DNA of 64,000 bases. It comes from Saccharopolyspora erythraea NRRL 2338 (lineage in GTDB: Bacteria > Actinomycetota > Actinomycetes > Mycobacteriales > Pseudonocardiaceae). Position numbers and translations under genes: made by a program. The notes under the pieces were generated by a model. The model was not told the origin of the DNA. It saw nothing but the letters and a program-made list of their open reading frames with translations, and ran no database searches. The stretch lies in the NCBI RefSeq assembly GCF_000062885.1, contig NC_009142.1:6933584-6997583 (forward strand). The letters are read 5' to 3'. Positions 26,758 to 32,974 of the stretch are shown here, piece after piece (position 1 is the stretch's first letter; each line of letters opens with the position of its first letter).

Positions 26758-26829
26758 GTGTCCGGTTCGTTGCTCACACGTGATCGCGTGGTCGACCTGC
26801 TGATGGTCGTCACCTCCGCGTGTCGCTGA
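26758..26829 (+). CDS. cysteine-containing leader peptide of the cdo operon (23 aa)
   Basis: A 23-codon frame starts at a GTG eight bases after AGGA and ends TCC GCG TGT CGC TGA. The peptide starts MSGSLLTRDRVVDLL and ends TSACR. This fits the pattern of actinomycete sulfur-gene leader peptides, which end in a basic/HVDL-like segment and then Ser-Ala-Cys-Arg/Cys. It lies 139 bp upstream of cysteine dioxygenase. A ribosome stalling at the single Cys codon when Cys-tRNA is scarce would alter the downstream hairpin. The frame is seen directly; the regulatory role is inference from the family pattern. Confidence 0.65.
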   Translation: MSGSLLTRDRVVDLLMVVTSACR

Positions 26830-26830
26830 C

Positions 26831-26868
26831 GCGTTCGTCCTGCTGACCCCTCTTCCGGGTCCCAACGC
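26831..26868 (+). promoter_or_regulatory. hairpin after the leader peptide (attenuator candidate)
   Basis: Immediately after the leader stop, GCGTT (26831-26835) pairs with AACGC (26864-26868), and GACCC (26845-26849) pairs with GGGTC (26857-26861). A ribosome paused at the Cys codon would cover the 5' arm. No U-run follows, so it could act on Rho access or translation rather than as an intrinsic terminator. Confidence 0.4.
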
Positions 26869-26968
26869 GCGGCACAGCGAATCAAGCACACCCTCGCCAC
26901 CCACATCGCGACGGGTGCGTCGTGTCGCGCCGAATTCCACCGGTCTGACACGAAATCTGGAGCCATCC

Positions 26969-27562
26969 ATGACCTCCGTGCACCCGCACATCTCCCAGTA
27001 CACCCCGACCGAAGAACTGCCCGAGCCCGGCCAGGTGCAGTTGCACCCCGAACTCGACGTACCTCTGCTGCGCGACCTGGTCCCAGCCGACCGTCTGCTG
27101 TGGACACCCCATGAGCTGCGCGATCTGACCAGCACCGTCACTTCCGAGCTCACCGGGCTGCTGTTGGACGTCGTGCGCGTCGACGACGAGGAGCGCTGGT
27201 GGGCGCGGCTCGGCCTCACCGCGGGCGTCGAGCTGTGGCTGCTGTCGTGGGCGCCGGGTCAGGGCACCAAGCCGCACGACCACGGCGGCGCCTCCGGCTC
27301 GTTCGCGGTGCTGTTCGGCGAACTGCGCGAGGACTACGTCTACCCAGGCGGACCCGTGCGCACCGCCCGGCACGACATCGGCTCGGCGATCGGCTTCGGC
27401 AGCGGGCGCGCGCACCAGGTGCGCAACGTCAGCTCGGTCAACGCGGCCAGCGTGCACGCGTACTCGCCACCCCTGCTGCCGGTGCGGCACTACGCCGACC
27501 TGGCCGACGTACCGCCGGTCCCGCCGCAGCGGCACCCGTTCCAGCCGGAGGTCATCCGATGA
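26969..27562 (+). CDS. cysteine dioxygenase
   Basis: Encodes 197 aa of the CDO cupin family. The iron ligands are His103 and His105 in PHDHGGASGSFAVLFGELRE and His149 in SGRAHQVRN. CDO oxidises L-cysteine to cysteine sulfinate, the first step of cysteine breakdown. GGAG lies eight bases before the ATG at 26969; in-frame codons upstream are part of the leader. Its stop overlaps the ATG of the rhodanese gene (ATGA), so the two are coupled. The Cys-containing leader peptide upstream suggests control by cysteine supply. Confidence 0.93.
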   Translation: MTSVHPHISQYTPTEELPEPGQVQLHPELDVPLLRDLVPADRLLWTPHELRDLTSTVTSELTGLLLDVVRVDDEERWWARLGLTAGVELWLLSWAPGQGTKPHDHGGASGSFAVLFGELREDYVYPGGPVRTARHDIGSAIGFGSGRAHQVRNVSSVNAASVHAYSPPLLPVRHYADLADVPPVPPQRHPFQPEVIR

Positions 27563-27969
27563 GCGCGCCCACCACCGGCCCCTACGGCGTCGAGCACCTG
27601 CTGGCGGAGTCCCGCACCGAGCTGGAGCGGGTGAGCCCGCGGGAGGCGGCGGAGCTGCAACGGCAGGGCGGGCTGATCATCGACATCCGCCCGGACGCCA
27701 ACCGCCTCGCGGAGGGTGAGATCCCCGGGGCGCTCACCGTCGAGCGGATCGTCCTGGAGTGGCGGCTCGATCCGTCCAGCCCGCACCGGCTGGCCGGGCT
27801 GCGCCCGCACCAACCGGTCGTGCTGGTCTGCAACGAGGGCTACGCCTCCAGCCTCGCCGCCGCCCAGGCCCGCGAGCTCGGCCTGACCCGCGCGACCGAC
27901 CTCGACGGCGGCTTCCGCGCCTGGAAGGCCGCCGGCCTTCCCGTCACCACCGCCACCGCAGCGGCCTGA
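27559..27969 (+). CDS. rhodanese-like sulfurtransferase
   Basis: Encodes 136 aa, a single rhodanese domain. CH2A-like LIIDIRPDANRLAEGEIPGA is followed by the active-site loop VVLVCNEGYASS, with the catalytic cysteine at residue 91. It probably moves sulfane sulfur, for instance from thiosulfate or persulfides, during cysteine turnover. Start and stop codons overlap with cysteine dioxygenase, and the pair is common in actinobacteria. The acceptor is not known. Confidence 0.92.
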   Translation: MSAPTTGPYGVEHLLAESRTELERVSPREAAELQRQGGLIIDIRPDANRLAEGEIPGALTVERIVLEWRLDPSSPHRLAGLRPHQPVVLVCNEGYASSLAAAQARELGLTRATDLDGGFRAWKAAGLPVTTATAAA

Positions 27970-27973
27970 CGGC

Positions 27974-28016
27974 AACCGTGGGGGCCTCCGCCAACGCCCG
28001 GGTGGACCCCACGGTT
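27974..28016 (+). terminator. terminator of the cdo-rhodanese operon
   Basis: AACCGTGGGG (27974-27983) pairs perfectly with CCCCACGGTT (28007-28016) around a 23-base loop, five bases after the rhodanese stop. Confidence 0.65.
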
Positions 28017-28174
28017 CCCATAACGCCCGAATATCACTCAATCGAATAATTCCCTCGAACTTCTGTTCAGTTCACCCCAGCCGTCACCGATGTTCAAGCC
28101 AACGGCAGCCGTGGGATCCCGGATTGGCGATCCCATGTGGACAGTGAGGTGGTCGACGATGTGCAGGGGTGATC

Positions 28175-29011
28175 ATGAGCAGCGGGAACAGCCCGACCTG
28201 GTGGCGCCGCAAACTCGGACGCCGCGTGCGAGCGATGCGCGAAGGCGCCGGTCTCACGCTGGAAGCGGCCGCGGCCGCGCTCGACTTCTCCAGCAGCAAA
28301 CTCGCCCGCCTCGAAGCCGGCGTCCAGGGCATCGACGTCCACTGGGTGCGCTCGATGATGGACCTCTACGACCAGCGCGACGACGAGCTGGTCGAGATGG
28401 CGCGGCGGTCCAAGCAGAAGGGCTGGTGGCACAAGCACGGTTTCAACGACCAGGGCTACGTAGGACTGGAGACCGAGGCCGTGCTGGTCCACTGCTTCTA
28501 CGCCGCGTTGGTCCCCGGCCTGCTCCAGACCGACGAATACGCGAGGGCGGTGTTCAAGGGATCGCACGTGCGGCGTTCCGAGGAGTGGATCAACAGTCAG
28601 GTCACCGTGCGCGCCCACCGCCAGAGACGACTGCACGACGCGGCGAAGCCACTTCGGCTCAACGCCGTGACCACCGACTCCGCGTTGCGCCAGTGCATCG
28701 GCGACGCACACGTGCTCCGAAGGCAGATGCAGCGGCTCTTGGAGCTCGCCGCGCTCCCCAGCGTCGAATTTCGGATCCTCCCAGCGGCCGCCGGTATGCA
28801 CGACGGGTTGAACGGCCCGTTCACGATGCTGCACTTCGCCGAGCCCGAGGACGGCGCTGTCGTATACGCCGAACACGCACTGGGAGCGATTCACACGGAC
28901 AAGCCATCGGAAGTCCACGCCTGTAGGGTCAAATTCGAGCACCTCCGCACCATCGCGCTCTCCCCAGCGGATTCGACGGCCGTGGTCGGCGAGGTGATGA
29001 ACGCGTTGTGA
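28175..29011 (+). CDS. XRE-family regulator with DUF5753 domain
   Basis: Encodes 278 aa. An N-terminal helix-turn-helix (RRVRAMREGAGLTLEAAAAA, then SSSKLARLEAGVQGI) is followed by the large DUF5753 region with VLVHCFYAALVPGLLQTDEY and VEFRILPAAAGMHDGLNGPF. This is the Scr1-like class, abundant in actinomycetes and often paired with a DUF397 gene, which is exactly what follows 16 bp downstream. They are thought to act in development or antibiotic control. AGGGG five bases before the ATG at 28175 decides the start; a GTG two codons upstream is possible. An inverted repeat at 28112-28135 may be its operator. Confidence 0.9.
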   Translation: MSSGNSPTWWRRKLGRRVRAMREGAGLTLEAAAAALDFSSSKLARLEAGVQGIDVHWVRSMMDLYDQRDDELVEMARRSKQKGWWHKHGFNDQGYVGLETEAVLVHCFYAALVPGLLQTDEYARAVFKGSHVRRSEEWINSQVTVRAHRQRRLHDAAKPLRLNAVTTDSALRQCIGDAHVLRRQMQRLLELAALPSVEFRILPAAAGMHDGLNGPFTMLHFAEPEDGAVVYAEHALGAIHTDKPSEVHACRVKFEHLRTIALSPADSTAVVGEVMNAL

Positions 29012-29027
29012 AACGGAAGCGTGGTGG

Positions 29028-29240
29028 GTGGTCATGTTCGCCGTGGATCTCTCCCGGGCGCGCTGGCGCAAGAGCAGCAGAAGCGACACCGGCAGCGGCG
29101 GCAACTGCGTCGAGGTCGCATTCGCAGCCACGGTGACGGCGGTCCGCGACTCCAAAGAACCCCACGGCCCAAAGTTGATCTTCACCGCCGCGCAATGGCG
29201 CCAGTTCCTCACCACGACCCAACGCGGCGACCTCGACTGA
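29028..29240 (+). CDS. DUF397 small protein
   Basis: Encodes 70 aa from a GTG with GGAAG eight bases upstream; an ATG two codons later is an alternative. The family signature is plain: ARWRKSSRSDTGSGGNCVEV, then AVRDSKEPHGPKLIFTAAQW. DUF397 proteins nearly always follow an XRE/DUF5753 gene, as here. Their molecular role is unsettled; a partner or modulator of the regulator is the usual suggestion. Confidence 0.9.
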   Translation: MVMFAVDLSRARWRKSSRSDTGSGGNCVEVAFAATVTAVRDSKEPHGPKLIFTAAQWRQFLTTTQRGDLD

Positions 29241-29352
29241 CAACCGGCCAAACGACCTCGCCACGCACACGGGTGGCGCCGTGGTTCTCATCCCGTCGAC
29301 CTGGCGGGAATCTGGGGGCGGCGAGCGCCCCAGAAACCCCCGCTGAAGGTGC

Positions 29353-29630
29353 CCCGCAAGGCCAGGGTGAGTACGTCGAAAATCCGTGCGCCCCCGCACC
29401 CAAAGCGACCCGCAAGGCCAGGGTGAGTACGTCGAAAACTGGCGCGCCCCGCGCGGAAGGTGACCCGCCAGTCCTACTGGATGCGTCGAAAACCGGCGCG
29501 CCTTCGCTCCTCAGGTGAGCCGCTAGGCCAGGGGGAGTCCCTTAAAAACCCACGTGCCCCCTCAAAGCGCCCCGCCGGGCCAAGCCGCTGCCTCAAAAAC
29601 CCACGGACCCCCGCTCCCAAGGCGACCAAC
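29353..29630. repeat. six degenerate ~55-bp direct repeats
   Basis: The block CCCGCAAGGCCAGGGTGAGT plus its extension to GTCGAAAA is identical over 30 bp at 29353-29382 and 29409-29438. Weaker copies begin near 29464, 29519, 29571 and 29624, giving spacings of 52-56 bp. Each copy has a G/C core, then a run of A, then GCGCGCC-like sequence. No gene with family features covers it. The units are too degenerate and the 'spacers' too similar for CRISPR. Confidence 0.75.
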
Positions 29631-29722
29631 AAGGCCAACCCACCCACGATGCGACCATCCCCAACCCCTCCCCGCCTCATCACACCTGCGCCAAACCGCA
29701 CCTGCCCCCTCCCCCGATCGCC

Positions 29723-29728
29723 TAAAGT
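29723..29728 (+). promoter_or_regulatory. -10 box of leaderless TPR gene
   Basis: TAAAGT (TANNNT) ends nine bases before the GTG at 29738, and there is no ribosome site. The interval 29241-29722 is otherwise filled by the repeat array. Confidence 0.45.
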
Positions 29729-29737
29729 CCTGGCCTC

Positions 29738-30922
29738 GTGCGAAGGCTGCTAGAGCTCCCTGGACTGCAAGGGCTCCGCCGGTTCGTCCGGCCGTGGATG
29801 GTCATCGCCGTCGCGGGGTTGCTCGCGGTCGGCGTCGTCGAGGTGGTCGCGGGCAGCGGCCCGGCCGGGTACCTGCTCGGTGCCTTGGGGGCGCTGGTCG
29901 GGGTGATCCTGCTACCTATGGCCACCCAGCTCGGGTTGCTCGCCGGCTCGTTCGTCTTCGGACTGCGAGTGCGGCACATCGTGTTCGGGGCGATGCGGGC
30001 GCTGGGTTCCTGGACGGTCGGCAGGGTCACGATCACGCTCCGCGCGCTGCCGGTGACCATCGGCTCCGAGATCGGTCCGTGGCGCAAGCCGGTGATCCTG
30101 CGCTGCTGGCTTGCCGGTTTGGTGTCCGCCCTCACCGGAATCGGCATCGTCGTGGTGTCGTGGCTGCTGGCCGACGGGCCTTTCGGGCGCGGGTTCGTGC
30201 TCGCCGCGACACCGCTGATGCTCTACAAGCTGTGGCCTCGGCGCGTTCCGCTGGCCACCTCGACCGGCTGGTTGCTGTTCGGGCTGCCCCGCATGCCGGA
30301 ACCCAAGCGGACCGAGTTCTGCGCCGGGCCGATGGCCGCCCGTGCATACGAGGCGTTGCGCGAGGGCGACCTCGATCGGGCCCAAGCTGTCACCGACGAA
30401 CTCACCGCCGAGCACCCCGAACTGAACACGACGGTGTCGTGCCGGGTCTCGATGCATGAGGCGCGCGGCGAGTACGCGCAGGCCGTGATGATGCTGCTCC
30501 AGCACATCTCCGCCGCCGACATCCCGCCGCGCGAGATGTCGTACACGCTGGCGGGTATGGCCGGCCTCGGCTTCGCCGCCGTGGAGGCCGGGCAGTTGCC
30601 CGCCGACGACCTGCTCCCCCTGTCGAAGAAGGCGCTCGACGACGCCGTGAAGCTCGGGTTCCCGCCGTTCGACCTCAGCGGCACGCGGGGACTGCTGGCA
30701 CTCGTGGAGGGCGACGTGGACGAAGCCGCGCGGCTGGCGGCCGTCGGCTCTGACCACAACACCTCGCCGCTGGCCCGCGCCGACTGCTACGCGACGCTGG
30801 CCCGCGCCCACATGGCCCAGCACGACAACGCCGCGGCACGCGAAGCGCTCACCAAGGCCGAGGAACTCGCCGCGTGGTGGCCCCGCGTCCGCGAGACGCG
30901 CGCACGCCTCCAGGTCAGCTGA
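29738..30922 (+). CDS. membrane protein with cytoplasmic TPR-like domain, unknown function
   Basis: Encodes 394 aa. The N-terminal half has about four hydrophobic segments (PWMVIAVAGLLAVGVVEVV; LLGALGALVGVILLPMAT; a third near CWLAGLVSALTGIGIVVV; a short fourth). From about residue 195 the protein is alanine-rich and helical with TPR-like units, such as AARAYEALREGDLDRAQAVT and DCYATLARAHMAQHDNAAAR. I do not recognise a specific family. It could scaffold a membrane complex. The start is a leaderless GTG. It overlaps the convergent TetR gene by 8 bp at the 3' ends. Confidence 0.75.
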   Translation: MRRLLELPGLQGLRRFVRPWMVIAVAGLLAVGVVEVVAGSGPAGYLLGALGALVGVILLPMATQLGLLAGSFVFGLRVRHIVFGAMRALGSWTVGRVTITLRALPVTIGSEIGPWRKPVILRCWLAGLVSALTGIGIVVVSWLLADGPFGRGFVLAATPLMLYKLWPRRVPLATSTGWLLFGLPRMPEPKRTEFCAGPMAARAYEALREGDLDRAQAVTDELTAEHPELNTTVSCRVSMHEARGEYAQAVMMLLQHISAADIPPREMSYTLAGMAGLGFAAVEAGQLPADDLLPLSKKALDDAVKLGFPPFDLSGTRGLLALVEGDVDEAARLAAVGSDHNTSPLARADCYATLARAHMAQHDNAAAREALTKAEELAAWWPRVRETRARLQVS

Positions 30923-31724
30923 AGCTTTCCGCCGAACCGCCGAAAGTTTCCGCCGAACCGCCCAAAGTTTCCGCCGAATCACCAGAGGTCCCCGCCGGAC
31001 CACGGAAAGCCCCCGTCGACCCGCGGAAGTCCGCCGACCCACCAAAGCTTCCCGCCGAACCACCTAGGTCCGCCGACCCGCCGGAATCCGCCGAAGCGCC
31101 GGAATCCTCCGCCCCGGCCGCGATCGCCGCCAGCTCGTCCCGCACGAGTTCGCGGGTCCGCTCCACCGCGAGCTCCCCGGGGAACACCGCCGCCTGGAGC
31201 GTCAGGCCGTCCACGAACACATGCAGGCGCGCAGACCGCTGCTCCAGGGCGGGGTCCGGTAGCTGCTCGCCGACCGCTTCGGGCGGGCGCACACCACGAC
31301 AGCACGCGACGGCGATGCGGCAGAGGTGACGCTCACCGCCCCAGCTCGCCCGGCACATCTCCGCGAGCGAGTCGTCGACGCAACTGCGCACCAGGAAGGC
31401 CAGCCACACGTCCGCCTCGCGACGCCGGTCCGCATCCAGCGGAAGCAGTTCCTCGAGCACCCGTTGCGCGCGCTCCTGCCCGGGCAACTCCGCCCGCAGG
31501 TGGTCAGCGACGCGGGCCGCCACGTGTTTGCCCATCTCCTGCGCCGCGAACCTCAGCAAGCCGCGCTGGCTGTCGAAGTAGTGCCGCAGGCCGCCGACGG
31601 AAACACCCGCTTCCTCCGCGACCTTGCGCACCGTGGCGCCCTCGATGCCGTCGCGGGCGATGACCTGCCAGACGACGCGGGTGAGCTCCGCCCGCCGCTG
31701 GTCGTGGTCGACGAGCTTCGGCAC
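30915..31724 (-). CDS. TetR-family regulator with Ser/Gly repeat tail
   Basis: Encodes 269 aa from a leaderless-type GTG. Residues 1-204 are a normal TetR protein, with helix-turn-helix ATVRKVAEEAGVSVGGLRHY. The last 65 residues are unusual: low-complexity Ser-Ala-Gly-Asp repeats such as GGSADLGGSAGSFGGSADF, encoded by about nine degenerate 18-21-nt units. No domain is known there, and it is likely disordered. It is divergent from the CPBP protease gene with a CACACGTGTG palindrome between them, so it probably represses that gene and itself. The tail may simply be a repeat expansion through an ancestral stop. Confidence 0.88.
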   Translation of the reverse strand: MPKLVDHDQRRAELTRVVWQVIARDGIEGATVRKVAEEAGVSVGGLRHYFDSQRGLLRFAAQEMGKHVAARVADHLRAELPGQERAQRVLEELLPLDADRRREADVWLAFLVRSCVDDSLAEMCRASWGGERHLCRIAVACCRGVRPPEAVGEQLPDPALEQRSARLHVFVDGLTLQAAVFPGELAVERTRELVRDELAAIAAGAEDSGASADSGGSADLGGSAGSFGGSADFRGSTGAFRGPAGTSGDSAETLGGSAETFGGSAESFS

Positions 31725-31730
31725 GGGCCG

Positions 31731-31794
31731 TTTATAGCACCGCACCCGGCGGGCCCACATCTTCACCACACACGTGTGCGATTTAAGTTACAGT
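31731..31794. promoter_or_regulatory. divergent leaderless promoters and CACACGTGTG palindrome
   Basis: On the minus strand TATAAA (31736-31731) ends six bases before the TetR GTG at 31724. On the plus strand TACAGT (31789-31794) ends six bases before the CPBP GTG at 31801. Neither gene has a ribosome site. The perfect 10-bp palindrome CACACGTGTG at 31769-31778 lies between the two and is a reasonable TetR operator. Confidence 0.6.
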
Positions 31795-31800
31795 ACTCCT

Positions 31801-32946
31801 GTGCGAAATAAGACCGCCCGGGACAGTCGAGCGCGAGGTCTGCCCGCGGCCCCTCCGAGCCGGAACCTCCACTGGGGAACAGCAGTCCTGATCGCCGGAG
31901 GGGCGCTGATCGTGGGATCAGCCGTGTATCTGGTGCTCACCGGCAACACCGGGATCAGGTTCTCCGCGGACCACACCGACACGGTCCCGATGTGGACCCG
32001 ATGGGTGCCCGCCCTCGCCGGGCTCGCCCTGGCAGCCCTGCTACCCGCCGGAAGCCGCGCAATACCCGCGCAATACCGCGCAACACCCGCAGAAAGCCAC
32101 AAAACACCCGGCGGAAGCCGCGAAACACCCGCGGAAAGCCGCGCAATACCGGCAGAAAGCCGCGAAACACCAGCCGCAAACGGCGCAATGCCGCCCGGGA
32201 ACCGCGAAGCCACGACGCGACAGCCCGCCCCACCCCGGACACCGCCCTATCCACAGGCTCTGGTCCTGATCAGCGCGGCTGTCGCGTTCGCCGTGTCGCT
32301 GCGACTCGCCGGCGGCGGCGAGCCGGCGCACACGATCCTCAAGCTGGCCCTGCTCCTCGGCGTCCCGGCCACGATGTTCTGGCTCCTGCGCAGGCACCAC
32401 CGCCTGCGCCGCAGCCACGACGGGCTACACCCCTCGCGCGAGGGGCTGCGCCGCAGACACGACGCCCCGCAGCCCGACCACCGCAAGAGCGAGCCCAGGA
32501 CCTCCACCGAACCCCGGCACCGCTTCGGCCCGTTGATCCCCGTCGCCGCCTGGTTCGCGATCAGCTCCGTCGGCCCGTTCGCCACGCCGCCCAGCGACTA
32601 CGGGCGCACGGTCGACCCCGTCACGCTGCTGGTCACCATCGCCGTCGTGTTCGCTGTGAACGCCGTCCTCGAAGAGGTCTTCTACCGGCGCTGGCTGCAG
32701 TCCTCCTGCGAGGCACTCCTGGGCCGGTGGCCCGCGATCGTGCTCGCGTCACTGCTCTGGGCTTCGTGGCACATCGGCATCCAGGGCACCGGCCCCCTGC
32801 CGGACGACCTCGCCTCGGTGCTGGTCAACCAGGGCGTCCAAGGCCTCTTCCTCGGCTACCTCTACAGCAAGCACCGCCGGATGTGGCCGATCCTCACCGT
32901 CCACGGCCTGACCAACTCCGCCCCGATCCTGCTGGGCCTGCTCTGA
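31801..32946 (+). CDS. CPBP-family intramembrane metalloprotease with repeat-expanded linker
   Basis: Encodes 381 aa. The CPBP/Abi motifs lie in the C-terminal half: EEVFYRRWLQ (metal-binding and catalytic glutamates), WASWHIG and TVHGLTNSAP (histidines), set in about eight hydrophobic segments. Such proteases process prenylated or membrane proteins, and in bacteria sometimes give bacteriocin immunity. Residues 84-141 form a hydrophilic linker of 7-codon repeats such as GSRETPAESRAIPAESRET, absent from usual members. A GTG start six bases after TACAGT suggests leaderless expression. Control by the divergent TetR protein is likely. Confidence 0.88.
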   Translation: MRNKTARDSRARGLPAAPPSRNLHWGTAVLIAGGALIVGSAVYLVLTGNTGIRFSADHTDTVPMWTRWVPALAGLALAALLPAGSRAIPAQYRATPAESHKTPGGSRETPAESRAIPAESRETPAANGAMPPGNREATTRQPAPPRTPPYPQALVLISAAVAFAVSLRLAGGGEPAHTILKLALLLGVPATMFWLLRRHHRLRRSHDGLHPSREGLRRRHDAPQPDHRKSEPRTSTEPRHRFGPLIPVAAWFAISSVGPFATPPSDYGRTVDPVTLLVTIAVVFAVNAVLEEVFYRRWLQSSCEALLGRWPAIVLASLLWASWHIGIQGTGPLPDDLASVLVNQGVQGLFLGYLYSKHRRMWPILTVHGLTNSAPILLGLL

Positions 32947-32974
32947 AAGCCCAGAAGGATCCGAGAGCCGCCCC

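Noticed and set aside
29353-29630. CRISPR array
   Set aside because: Repeats are degenerate, the intervals are themselves similar, unit length is about 55 bp, and no cas genes are near.
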